Source: Micromonospora ureilytica (GTDB taxonomy: Bacteria > Actinomycetota > Actinomycetes > Mycobacteriales > Micromonosporaceae). Taken from it: a stretch of DNA of 64,000 nucleotides. The DNA lies in the NCBI RefSeq assembly GCF_015751765.1, contig NZ_JADOTX010000001.1:2232001-2296000 (forward strand), written 5' to 3'. The position numbers were made by a program, and so were the translations under genes. How positions within the stretch are numbered: position 1 is the first letter of the stretch; the number at the start of each line of letters is the position of its first letter. Positions 1-7,612 of the stretch are shown in pieces. The notes beneath the pieces are model-generated. The model was not told the origin of the DNA and did no database searches. It saw only the letters and a list, made by a program, of their open reading frames with translations.

Positions 1-344
1 GGCTGGCCGGGATCGCGCACGTGGACCTGGGCAACGGGGCCCGGGCGGCCAACCGCCGCTCGGGCCTCGGGCCGCTGATCGGTTACGGGCTGGGCATCGC
101 CGCGGGCGTCGGGTTCGCGCTGTACGCCGGTGGTAGGCGTCAGCCGTTGCCGGTGGCCACCGGCCTGCTCGGCGCGGGCGTCATGACCATGACCGACGGG
201 TCGATCACCGTGCTGGGGATCAGCGACCCGCGTACGTGGCGGCGCTCCGACTGGATCTCCGACATCATCCCGCACCTCGCGTACGGGCTGGCGGCCGCCG
301 CAACCTGGAACAGGTTGCGGCGGCCGCCAGGTCGCGGCCGCTAG
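1..344 (+). CDS. Hypothetical membrane protein, 5' end outside window
   Basis: The reading frame is open from the first bases, so the true start lies upstream and only about 114 C-terminal residues are seen. It shows a glycine/alanine-rich hydrophobic stretch (about residues 30-50 of the visible part, around GLGIAAGVGFALYAGG), a second around LPVATGLLGAGVMTM, then WISDIIPHLAYGLAAAATW near the end. The pattern suggests two or three membrane segments and a short basic tail RLRRPPGRGR. No catalytic motif is visible and I do not recognise the family. An internal ATG at 21 is possible, but the open frame upstream makes a longer gene more likely. Confidence 0.6.
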   Translation, partial: LAGIAHVDLGNGARAANRRSGLGPLIGYGLGIAAGVGFALYAGGRRQPLPVATGLLGAGVMTMTDGSITVLGISDPRTWRRSDWISDIIPHLAYGLAAAATWNRLRRPPGRGR

Positions 345-548
345 TCAGCGGGCGTCGCTGTCGTCCTCGGCCACCGGCTCACCGGCCGGGCCGTACGGCG
401 ACACCTGCCCCTTGGGCACCGGCCGACCGGCGTCGCCGCGCGACGTGCCACGGTTGGCCGGATGCCCGCCAGGGGCGGGGCCCTTGTTGTCCTGACTGGT
501 CGCGCCCAGTGCGTTGCGGCGCAACTCCGGTTGCTGCGGGTTCGTCAC
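345..548 (-). CDS. Small hydrophilic hypothetical protein (67 aa)
   Basis: This is a charged protein rich in Gly, Pro, Asn and Gln, beginning VTNPQQPELRRN and ending in the acidic tail AEDDSDAR. The GTG start at 548 is preferred over the ATG 30 nt upstream because GGAGG lies about 10 nt before it. It has no membrane segment, Cys pair or known domain and looks intrinsically disordered. It converges on the membrane protein gene that ends at 344. The function is unknown, and it could be a small stress-related protein only by analogy of composition. Confidence 0.55.
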   Translation of the reverse strand: MTNPQQPELRRNALGATSQDNKGPAPGGHPANRGTSRGDAGRPVPKGQVSPYGPAGEPVAEDDSDAR

Positions 549-679
549 GGGGTGTCTCCCTCCGGTACGGGGCGGCATCGACCGCCTCCACCGTCGGCAT
601 ACCCGCCCGCCCCGGTGGCATTCCGGCCGTGGTCACCGGCGCGAGGGCTAGCGGGGCCGCAAGTGGGTAACCCGTCCGG

Positions 680-1330
680 ATGGGCGATGATCGACGTGTG
701 GTGCGGGTCCTGCTCGACAGGCGTGGCAGCACGTACGCCGAGGAGGCCGGCATCCGGCTCGCCGACCGCCCCGGGCCGCTGTACCAACTGCTGGTGCTGA
801 CCACGCTGCTGAGCACCCGGATCCGGGCGTGCGTGGCGGTGGACGCCGCACGGGAGCTGTTCGCCGCCGGCTACCGCACCCCACAGGCCATGGAGGCGGC
901 CAGCTGGCAGGAGCGCGTCGACGCGCTGGGCCGGGGGCACTACCGCCGCTACGACGAGCGGACCGCCACCATGCTCGGCACCGGCGCCCGGCTGTGCCTG
1001 GACCGCTGGCACGGTGACCTGCGACGCCTGCACCGGGAGGCCCAGGGCGACCCGGCCGGGCTGCGGCGGCGGCTCACCGAGTTCCCCGGCATCGGCCCCA
1101 CCGGCGCCGACATCTACCTGCGCGAGGCGCAGGCGGTCTGGGCGGACGTACGCCCGTACGTCGACCGTAGGGCCCTGGCCGGGGCGAAGCGGCTGGGTCT
1201 GCCGGGGTCTCCGGACCGGCTCGCCGGTCTCGTCGACGGGCCGGACTTCGGCCGGCTCGCCTCAGCGCTGGTACGCGTGGCGCTGGGTGAGGAGTCCGCC
1301 GGTGAGGTCACCCGCGTCGCCGCCCGCTGA
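680..1330 (+). CDS. HhH-GPD (endonuclease III-like) protein lacking catalytic Lys and Fe-S cluster
   Basis: The 216-aa protein has the architecture of the HhH-GPD DNA glycosylase superfamily. A helical N-terminal half contains LLVLTTLLSTRI. The helix-hairpin-helix loop FPGIGPTGADIYL lies at about residues 133-145, and an aspartate follows in PYVDRRAL at about 161-168, at the place of the catalytic Asp of endonuclease III (D138 in E. coli). The Lys that follows the hairpin glycines in bifunctional Nth (LPGVGRKTA) is replaced by Thr, and the C-terminal Cys cluster is absent. It may therefore be monofunctional, have an altered substrate, or serve only for DNA binding. The start at 680 lacks a strong ribosome binding site; a GTG a few codons downstream is possible. 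Confidence 0.75.
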   Translation: MGDDRRVVRVLLDRRGSTYAEEAGIRLADRPGPLYQLLVLTTLLSTRIRACVAVDAARELFAAGYRTPQAMEAASWQERVDALGRGHYRRYDERTATMLGTGARLCLDRWHGDLRRLHREAQGDPAGLRRRLTEFPGIGPTGADIYLREAQAVWADVRPYVDRRALAGAKRLGLPGSPDRLAGLVDGPDFGRLASALVRVALGEESAGEVTRVAAR

Positions 1331-1335
1331 GGCGC

Positions 1336-1530
1336 TCACTTGACCGTCTTGTCCCCCGGGCGGGTCAGGTGCCACACCAGCAACGCGGCGAGCAACGCCA
1401 GCACCACCACCCCGCCGGAGATGCCACGGCCCTCCTCGGGGCTGCGGCCGGCGCTGCCGAAGTAGATCACCGCGAGACCGGCCAGCACCGTGACGAACGT
1501 ACGCAACCCTCGGTCCTTCACGTCTGGCAC
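1336..1530 (-). CDS. Small membrane protein (64 aa)
   Basis: Two hydrophobic segments are visible, TFVTVLAGLAVIYFG near residues 11-25 and ISGGVVVLALLAALLVWHL near 37-55. They are separated by a short charged loop (SAGRSPEEGRG), and the tail is basic. The start is GTG and no clear Shine-Dalgarno sequence is seen, so the start may be three codons further in. The gene lies between the endonuclease-like gene and the CNNM transporter gene. The family is not recognised; small double-spanning proteins like this are common in actinobacteria. Confidence 0.5.
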   Translation of the reverse strand: MPDVKDRGLRTFVTVLAGLAVIYFGSAGRSPEEGRGISGGVVVLALLAALLVWHLTRPGDKTVK

Positions 1531-1594
1531 CGTAGGCGGACCGCGATCGCCGCCTCGTCGATTTGGAGCTTTTGTCAGCCTTCTGGGTGAATGG

Positions 1595-2872
1595 TCAGCG
1601 CTCGGTGACGAACCCGCAGAGCCGCACCCGGCGCACCGCCCGATCGGCGACCTCCACCACCTGCAGGGTCAGCCCGGGCAGCCGCACCGTCTCACCCGGG
1701 GAGTCCGGCAGGTGCCGCAGCCGGGCCAGCACCAGACCAGCCACAGTCGTGTAGTCCCGGGACAACGGGAAGCTCAGCCGCACCCCCAGGTCGGGCAGGT
1801 CGTGCAGCGGGAAGTCACCGGGCACCAGCAGCGACCCGTCCGGTTCCCGGACGACCCCGCGCACGTCACGGTCTGTCTCGTCGTACAACTCGCCGACCAC
1901 CTCGGCCAGCAGATCCTCCATGGTGATCATGCCGTCGATACCTCCGTGCTCGTCGACGACCAAAGCCAGTTGGTGATGTTCCTGCCGCAGTTGACGCATC
2001 GCGTCGGCCACCGGCAGGGTCACCGGCAGCAGCAGCGGCGGCCGAACCCGCTCGCCCACCGGGGCGGTGCCGGCGCGCACCAGGTCGCGGATGTGCACCA
2101 CACCGAGCACCTCGTCCAGGCCGCCGGGACCGGTGACCGGAGCACGAGAGCGCCCGGCGGCGGCCAGCCGCCGAACACCCTCGTCGGAGGCCAGACCGGC
2201 CGGCAGCGTGGTCACCTCCCGCCGGGCCACCAGGATCTCCCGCAGGGTCCGGCCGGCGATGTCGAACGCGCCGGTCAGGATCTCCCGCTGCTGGGCCGAC
2301 AGGCCGCGCTGGCTGGCCAACATCTCCCGCAGCTCCTCCTCGGTCATCTCCTCCCGGTTGGCCCGCGGGTCACCGCCGGCGAGCCGCACGATCGCGTCGG
2401 TGGCCCGGCTGAGCAGCCACACCGCCGGCCGGGACACCCGGGCCAGCAGATTCAACGGGCCGGCGCTCAGCAGCGCCCAGCGCTCGGCCCGCTGCATGGC
2501 CAGCCGCTTCGGGGCCAACTCGCCGAACACCAGCGTGACGAACGTCAGCAGCACGGTCACCAGCAGCACCGCGGCGGGACGCGCCGCCCCGCCGAGGAAA
2601 CCCAACGGGCCGACCAGCGGGCTGGCCAACGACACCGCGGCCGCCGCCGAGGCGAGGAACCCGGCCAGGGTGATGCCGAGCTGAATGGTGGCCAGGTAGC
2701 GGTTCGGGTCGCGGGACAGCTGCACCAACCGGTCACCGGCGCGGCTGCGCCGGCCCAGCCGCCGCAACTGCCCCTCCCGCAGGGTCACCAGCGCCATCTC
2801 ACTGCCGGAGAGGGCGGCGTTGACCAGCACCAGCACGGCCACCAACGCCAACTGCCCGAGCTGACCGCCCAT
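1595..2872 (-). CDS. CNNM/CorC-type transporter (DUF21 + CBS pair + CorC_HlyC)
   Basis: This 425-aa integral membrane protein belongs to the hemolysin-C/CorC/CNNM family, associated with Mg2+/Co2+ efflux or Na+-coupled Mg2+ transport. The N-terminal DUF21 domain (about residues 1-185) has three or four membrane helices and the conserved SGSEMALV and VFGELAPKRLA motifs. A linker carrying MTEEELREML follows. A CBS-pair region contains GVVHIRDLV and the signature GMITMEDLLAEVVGEL, and the C-terminal CorC_HlyC domain runs from about 345 to the end. The ATG at 2872 is preferred over a GTG 30 nt upstream because a G-rich ribosome binding site precedes it. Substrate specificity cannot be read from sequence. 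Confidence 0.88.
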   Translation of the reverse strand: MGGQLGQLALVAVLVLVNAALSGSEMALVTLREGQLRRLGRRSRAGDRLVQLSRDPNRYLATIQLGITLAGFLASAAAAVSLASPLVGPLGFLGGAARPAAVLLVTVLLTFVTLVFGELAPKRLAMQRAERWALLSAGPLNLLARVSRPAVWLLSRATDAIVRLAGGDPRANREEMTEEELREMLASQRGLSAQQREILTGAFDIAGRTLREILVARREVTTLPAGLASDEGVRRLAAAGRSRAPVTGPGGLDEVLGVVHIRDLVRAGTAPVGERVRPPLLLPVTLPVADAMRQLRQEHHQLALVVDEHGGIDGMITMEDLLAEVVGELYDETDRDVRGVVREPDGSLLVPGDFPLHDLPDLGVRLSFPLSRDYTTVAGLVLARLRHLPDSPGETVRLPGLTLQVVEVADRAVRRVRLCGFVTER

Positions 2873-2952
2873 CGCGTACCCCCGTCCGCCGCCTGAGGTC
2901 ACTCAACCGCAGCGGGGCGCGGCGCGGGCGCGGTTTGCGACCGCGCCACCGC

Positions 2953-3150
2953 TCAGTCGACCTCCAGGTCGTCCAGCGAGATGGCGTGGGTCATCAACCA
3001 CCGGGCCAGCGCCGACATCCCGAACAGCCACAGCGGCACGGACTCGGTGGGGCCATTTGTGGCGTAGATGGCGAAGCGCAGGTCCGGCGCGCGGTACGCC
3101 TCGATGCGCCACCGGTGCTGCCGGTCCCGCCAGACCGCCGAAGGGTCCAT
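2953..3150 (-). CDS. Hypothetical protein (65 aa)
   Basis: The likely mature frame begins MDPSAVWRDRQHRWRIEAYRAP and ends ISLDDLEVD. It is rich in Trp and Arg, with a hydrophobic patch (VPLWLFGMSALARWLM). The family is not recognised. The ATG at 3150 has a weak GGTGA upstream; a GTG 33 nt further upstream is an alternative. The gene is followed by the CNNM gene on the same strand about 80 bp later, but no functional link is evident. Confidence 0.5.
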   Translation of the reverse strand: MDPSAVWRDRQHRWRIEAYRAPDLRFAIYATNGPTESVPLWLFGMSALARWLMTHAISLDDLEVD

Positions 3151-3208
3151 GGCGTCACCGTAGGTGACCACCGCCGACCTCGGGGCCGGTTGGCCGGGCA
3201 GCACCGAC

Positions 3209-3949
3209 TCAGCCCGGCACCACAGTCGTCCCGAACACGATGCGGGCAACGGCCACCACGAGGCTGACGCCGACTGCGGCGAGGATCAACCAGCCGAACC
3301 CCCGCCACCCCGAGCCACGGCCGGGCACCGGCGCTGGCGGTGGCCTCCACAGCTCCCGGTAGGTCCAGGCCAGCACACCCAAGCCGAACGGCAGGAGCCC
3401 GACCCAGAACCAGAACCACCGGGTGCCGACCACGGGCGGCGCGCCACCGATCAACCGGCCCAGCCAGAGCACGGTCAGCACACCAGCGAGCAGAGCCACG
3501 GCGTTCCCGATCCGGTACGCGGTGCTGCCACCTGCCTGCCTCGCGTCGGCGAGCGCGGCACGCCGCGCCTCCTGCTCGGCCCTCGCGGACGAGTCCGGCT
3601 CGGCGGGGTACGACTCGAAGGCGAGCGGCGTGCCGGAGGCGTAACGGTGCTGGCCGTTCGACACGGTCCAGGTCAGCATCCCGCCGTCGGGCGCGTACTG
3701 CGCACGCGGCCGGCTCCCCCAGTACGCGCCGTCGTCGGCCCAGCCGGACGACCGCTGGAAGGCCACCACCTGGCCAGTCGCGAGATCCCGGTCGAGCTGC
3801 GCCTCGGTGGACTCACGCGGCTCGACCCACCACGCGAGGGACGCCCACAGCACCCACAGCACCGGCAGCGCCCAGCGCAGCACCACCGGGACGACCGCAC
3901 GCCACCGGCGGCGGGAGGCCCGTGACCGCGTGGGGATCGCCTCGACCAT
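3209..3949 (-). CDS. Hypothetical four-helix membrane protein (246 aa)
   Basis: It begins MVEAIPTRSRASRRRW, a positively charged cytoplasmic tail. A first membrane helix follows (AVVPVVLRWALPVLWVLWAS at about residues 17-36). Next comes an extracytoplasmic domain of about 120 residues with WTVSNGQHRYASGTP. Three more helices occupy the C-terminal third (YRIGNAVALLAGVLTVLWLG, FWFWVGLLPFGLGVLAW, FGWLILAAVGVSLVVAV). GGTGAG precedes the ATG at 3949. The frame stays open much further upstream, but that extension runs through a TetR gene in another frame and is not credible. The function is unknown. Confidence 0.6.
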   Translation of the reverse strand: MVEAIPTRSRASRRRWRAVVPVVLRWALPVLWVLWASLAWWVEPRESTEAQLDRDLATGQVVAFQRSSGWADDGAYWGSRPRAQYAPDGGMLTWTVSNGQHRYASGTPLAFESYPAEPDSSARAEQEARRAALADARQAGGSTAYRIGNAVALLAGVLTVLWLGRLIGGAPPVVGTRWFWFWVGLLPFGLGVLAWTYRELWRPPPAPVPGRGSGWRGFGWLILAAVGVSLVVAVARIVFGTTVVPG

Positions 3950-4019
3950 CAGCTCACCGTCGCACCTCGGCGCACTGTTGTCAGCCCCGGATCGGCCGCG
4001 ACTGACGGCCGTGCGGCGG

Positions 4020-4649
4020 TCAACGGTCCGGTTGATCCTTGTCCGACGGCACAGTGGCTCCGTCCGACGGCACAGTGGCTCGCCGGACGCAGTCGCGCAG
4101 CAGGGCGCGGCGTTGATCATGAACGTCGTCGGGTTCCAGGCTGCTGGCCGCGTAGACGTTGCTGACCGGCGACCAGGCCATGGACATGGCGATGACCAGA
4201 GCCATGAGGTCGAACGGGTCGCCCGCGCGCACCCGCCCGGCGGCCTGCGCCTCGGCGATGGCCGTGAGCTTGCGATCGTCGTAGTGCTGGTGGGTCTCGA
4301 CGAGGTGCCCGACGGGCCGGCGCTCCAGTCGCGTCCAGGTCGCGAGGCGGATGAGGTCGGGGCGGCGCAGGTATTCGTCGTAGAGGCGAACGGCCCAGTC
4401 GGCAAGATCGTCAGCGTCGATCGACACCACGTTCGTGATGCGCTCGAGTGAGCTGAGGAAGATCGCGTCGAAGAGCCGTTCCTTGTCGCCGAAGTAGGCG
4501 TAGAGCTGCGCCTTGTTGGTGCGCGCCGCCGTCACGATGCGTTCGATGCGCGCTCCGGCGATGCCGTGCTGGGCGAACTCCGCGGTGGCGGCGTCCAGGA
4601 TGCGCTGGTAGGTCGCGGTGCCGCGCGAGGTCAGGGGCTGCTCCGGCAT
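4020..4649 (-). CDS. TetR-family transcriptional regulator
   Basis: The 209-aa protein has an N-terminal TetR helix-turn-helix (about residues 12-60). It includes YQRILDAATAEFAQHGIAGA and recognition-helix residues around AARTNKAQLYAYFGDKERLF. A ligand-binding C-terminal domain follows. It is divergently oriented to the zinc alcohol dehydrogenase gene at 4742 with a 92-bp intergenic region, so control of that gene and of itself is likely. The last 25 residues contain the duplication ATVPSDG-ATVPSDK. It comes from a 21-bp tandem DNA repeat (4041-4061 and 4062-4082) and suggests a recently extended C-terminus. The inducer is unknown. Confidence 0.87.
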   Translation of the reverse strand: MPEQPLTSRGTATYQRILDAATAEFAQHGIAGARIERIVTAARTNKAQLYAYFGDKERLFDAIFLSSLERITNVVSIDADDLADWAVRLYDEYLRRPDLIRLATWTRLERRPVGHLVETHQHYDDRKLTAIAEAQAAGRVRAGDPFDLMALVIAMSMAWSPVSNVYAASSLEPDDVHDQRRALLRDCVRRATVPSDGATVPSDKDQPDR

Positions 4650-4717
4650 GCCGCCACTCTAGCAACAGAACAGTTGGTTTGCCTCCCCCCGTGACCGGAG
4701 CTATGGTCGGCAGACCG

Positions 4718-4728
4718 AACAGTCTGTT
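4718..4728. promoter_or_regulatory. Candidate TetR operator between divergent genes
   Basis: AACAG-T-CTGTT is a palindrome with a one-base centre, 14 bp before the alcohol dehydrogenase start. A related half site (GAACAGTT) lies near 4669-4676, closer to the TetR start. This arrangement fits a TetR dimer site repressing both divergent promoters. The assignment rests on symmetry and position only. Confidence 0.45.
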
Positions 4729-4741
4729 TAAGGATGTGTGT

Positions 4742-5782
4742 ATGCGAACGACCATCGGATGGCGGGCGAGCGGCCCGACGGCGCTACGGCGTACGTCGCT
4801 GGAACGCCGTAACCTGCGCTCAGACGATCTGGCGGTGCGAGTCGACTACAGCGGCGTGTGCCACACCGACCTGCACTCCCTGCGCGACCACGACCAGCGT
4901 GCGATAGCGCCTCTGGTGCCCGGTCACGAATGCACAGGTGTGGTGACCGGGACCGGGGCCGAGGTGACCGCCTTCTCGGTCGGCGACCGCGTCGCGGTGG
5001 GCAACATCGTCGACTCCTGCGGCACGTGTGCGATGTGCCGAGCAGGACAGGAGAACTTCTGCCGCTCCTTCCCGACTCTCACCTACGGCGGCACCGACCG
5101 GCGGGACGGGTCGACCACCTTGGGCGCTTTCTCCCGCGAGTACGTCGTGCGGGACCGCTTCGCCTACCCGCTCCCCTCCGGCCTCGACCCGGCCGCAGCC
5201 GCCCCGCTGATGTGCGCCGGCGTCACCGTCTGGGAACCGCTGCGTGCCCTCGGTGTGGGCCCTGGCAGTCGCGTCGCCGTGGCCGGGCTCGGCGGCCTGG
5301 GTCACCTCGCGGTCAAGCTGGCCGTCGCACTCGGTGCCACCACGACCGTCATCAGCCGCACCCAGGAGAAGCGCGACGACGCGCTCCGGCTCGGCGCACA
5401 CGATTTCCTGGACTCCACCGACACCCGCCAGATGGCAGCGACACGCGACACCTTCGACGTCGTCATCGACACCATCTCCGCTCCGCACGACCTCGCCCCG
5501 TACCTGAAGGTGGTGGCGATGGACGGCACCCTCAGCCTGCTCGGATACCTGGGCCCGGTCACCGTCGAGGCGATGGACCTGCTTGTCGGCCGCAAGAGGC
5601 TCAGCTCCGCCGGCAGCGGAGGCCGCCGCTCGACAGCCGAGATGCTCCAGTTCTGCGCCGACAACGGCATCGCCGCCGACGTCGAGGTGCTCCCGTCGGC
5701 GCAGGTGGAGACGGCACTCGACCGCCTCCGGCGAAACGACGTCCGCTACCGCTTCGTGCTCGACATGTCCGACCTGGACTGA
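4742..5782 (+). CDS. Zinc-dependent NAD(P) alcohol dehydrogenase (MDR family)
   Basis: This 346-aa medium-chain dehydrogenase/reductase probably oxidises or reduces alcohols and aldehydes. The catalytic zinc ligands appear in SGVCHTDLHS (Cys) and PGHECTGVV (His-Glu). The structural zinc cysteines form the four-Cys cluster DSCGTCAMCRAGQENFC at about residues 95-111. The Rossmann motif is GLGGLGH near 180. The organisation is closest to cinnamyl-alcohol-dehydrogenase/YahK-type enzymes. The ATG at 4742 has AAGGA upstream; an in-frame ATG at 4679 would read through the TetR promoter region and is rejected. The divergent TetR gene is the likely regulator. The physiological substrate is unknown. 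Confidence 0.88.
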   Translation: MRTTIGWRASGPTALRRTSLERRNLRSDDLAVRVDYSGVCHTDLHSLRDHDQRAIAPLVPGHECTGVVTGTGAEVTAFSVGDRVAVGNIVDSCGTCAMCRAGQENFCRSFPTLTYGGTDRRDGSTTLGAFSREYVVRDRFAYPLPSGLDPAAAAPLMCAGVTVWEPLRALGVGPGSRVAVAGLGGLGHLAVKLAVALGATTTVISRTQEKRDDALRLGAHDFLDSTDTRQMAATRDTFDVVIDTISAPHDLAPYLKVVAMDGTLSLLGYLGPVTVEAMDLLVGRKRLSSAGSGGRRSTAEMLQFCADNGIAADVEVLPSAQVETALDRLRRNDVRYRFVLDMSDLD

Positions 5783-5810
5783 CAGCGGTTGACCCGGTCG
5801 TGGCGCCCGC

Positions 5811-7610
5811 TCAGGTGACGACGATCCGGGCGTCGTCGGGCAACCGGCGGGTCGCGCCCCGCCGGTCCAGCAGCTCCAGCAGGGGCACCGCCACCCGGCG
5901 GGTGGTGTCCAACGCCTGCCGGGCCGCGGAGAGGGTGAACGGCTGCGGCAGCCCGGCCAGCACCCGGACCGCGTCGTCGAGCGCGTCGGGCAGCAGCACC
6001 ACGTTGTCGGCCAGCCGCAGCAGAGCGCCGGCCCGCACGGCGGCGCCGATCTCCCGGGGGCCCAGACCGAGATCGACGAGACGGTCCGCCTCGGGGGCGC
6101 GGAACGGCCGGTCGCCGTACTCGGCGCGGACCCGCTGCACGGCCCGGGCCACCGGCTCGGGCAACGCGTCGGCGCTCGCCGCCCCGACCCGACCGGCGTG
6201 GATCCGCAGCGGCGGCCGGACCAGCGCCTCGACCAGCACCCGGTCGGGCAGGGCGAGGCGCTGCCGCAGCGCGTCCACCGGCATCCCGGGCGCCAACGGG
6301 TGCTCCCGCGCGTGCCGGGCGACCTCCTCGGTCAACTGCTCGCCGAGCCGCCGCCAGTGTGCGGGGTCGGCCAACCAGTCACCGGCCACCGGCTCGGCGT
6401 ACGCCGGCCCGTCTCCCATCGGCTCGGCGTGCACCGGCAGGTCTTGCACCGGCACACCCATCCGGATCAACGCGCCGGCCCGGATCAGTCGGCGACGGCG
6501 CAGCTCCCCCGCCAGGTCGGGTCGACCGTCCAACTCGGCGAGGACCTGGGCGCGGGCGGCGGCCGCACCCCGTCGGGCCAGCGGTGGGGGCGCCACGTCC
6601 AGCACCCGCACCCCACCGCTGACGTGGTGGCGACCCGGGTCCCGTAGCAGCGCCCGATCGCCCACCAGCAACGGCAGTGGGCGGGCCAGCCGCAGCCGGA
6701 CGGTGTCCGGGCCGAGCGGGCGCAGCCGCACCGGCACCGCCGCCGACCCGACGTGCAGGGTGAGGGTGGCCGGCAGGTCGGCGGCCGGGTCGCCGGCGAG
6801 CCGGACGTCGACCAGGTCGGTGTGGTGGAACCGGCCCGGGGTGAGCAACGCGTCGCCCCGGCCCAGCCGGTCGCGGGGCGTACCGCGCAGGTTGACCGCC
6901 ACCCGGGCGACCGCCGCCGCCTCCGCTCGGGCCTCGCCCAGGGAGTGCAGGCCACGGACCCGGACCGGTTCGTCGGTGCCGGCCAGCTCCAGTTCGTCGC
7001 CCACCCGCATCCGGCCGGCGCCGAGGGTGCCGGTGACGACGGTGCCGCTGCCCCGCACGGTGAAGCTGCGGTCCACCCACAGCCGGACCGGGTCGTCGAG
7101 CGTCGGCGCGGGCAGTTGGGCGGCGAGCCGGTCCAGGGCGGCCCGCAGCTCCGACAGGCCGGCCCCGGTCAGGCCACTGACCGCCACCGCCGGCACCACG
7201 CCGAGGCTGGTCGCGGCGATCTCGGCGCGGGCGCGGGCCGTCGCGGGCCCCGGGTCGGCCAGGTCCGCGCGGGTCACCGCCAGCAGGCCGTACGCGACAC
7301 CGAGCGCGTCGAGCGCGGCCAGGTGCTCGGCGGACTGCGGCATCCAGCCCTCGTCGGCGGCCACCACGATCAGCGCCGCCGGCACCGGGCCGACCCCGGC
7401 GAGCATGTTCGGCACGAACCGCTCGTGCCCGGGTACGTCGACGAAGGCGACGGTCCCGCCGGACGGCAACGTCGTCCAGGCGAAACCCAGGTCGATGGTC
7501 ATCCCCCGGCGTCGTTCCTCGGCCCACCTGTCGGGTTCCATGCCGGTCAACGCCCGGACCAGCGTCGACTTACCGTGGTCGACGTGCCCGGCGGTCGCGA
7601 CGACGAACAC
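5811..7610 (-). CDS. selB: Selenocysteine-specific elongation factor SelB
   Basis: This 599-aa GTPase delivers Sec-tRNA(Sec) to UGA codons marked by a SECIS hairpin. The G domain shows G1 GHVDHGKST (8-16), the switch region MTIDLGFAW, G3 DVPGHE (58-63) and G4 VTRAD near residue 115. EF-Tu-like domains 2 and 3 follow, with RGSGTVVTGTLGAG. The C-terminal third consists of winged-helix repeats that would bind the SECIS RNA. The GTG start at 7610 lies 2 bp beyond the selA stop, implying translational coupling. It ends 28 bp from the convergent alcohol dehydrogenase stop. Together with selA, tRNA-Sec and the UGA-containing fdhA upstream, the assignment is firm. Confidence 0.95.
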   Translation of the reverse strand: MFVVATAGHVDHGKSTLVRALTGMEPDRWAEERRRGMTIDLGFAWTTLPSGGTVAFVDVPGHERFVPNMLAGVGPVPAALIVVAADEGWMPQSAEHLAALDALGVAYGLLAVTRADLADPGPATARARAEIAATSLGVVPAVAVSGLTGAGLSELRAALDRLAAQLPAPTLDDPVRLWVDRSFTVRGSGTVVTGTLGAGRMRVGDELELAGTDEPVRVRGLHSLGEARAEAAAVARVAVNLRGTPRDRLGRGDALLTPGRFHHTDLVDVRLAGDPAADLPATLTLHVGSAAVPVRLRPLGPDTVRLRLARPLPLLVGDRALLRDPGRHHVSGGVRVLDVAPPPLARRGAAAARAQVLAELDGRPDLAGELRRRRLIRAGALIRMGVPVQDLPVHAEPMGDGPAYAEPVAGDWLADPAHWRRLGEQLTEEVARHAREHPLAPGMPVDALRQRLALPDRVLVEALVRPPLRIHAGRVGAASADALPEPVARAVQRVRAEYGDRPFRAPEADRLVDLGLGPREIGAAVRAGALLRLADNVVLLPDALDDAVRVLAGLPQPFTLSAARQALDTTRRVAVPLLELLDRRGATRRLPDDARIVVT

Positions 7611-7612
7611 GC

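Noticed and set aside
3950..4405. N-terminal extension of the membrane protein at 3209-3949
   Set aside because: It passes through the TetR gene in another frame with Ser/Thr/Arg-only composition; the ATG at 3949 has a ribosome binding site.
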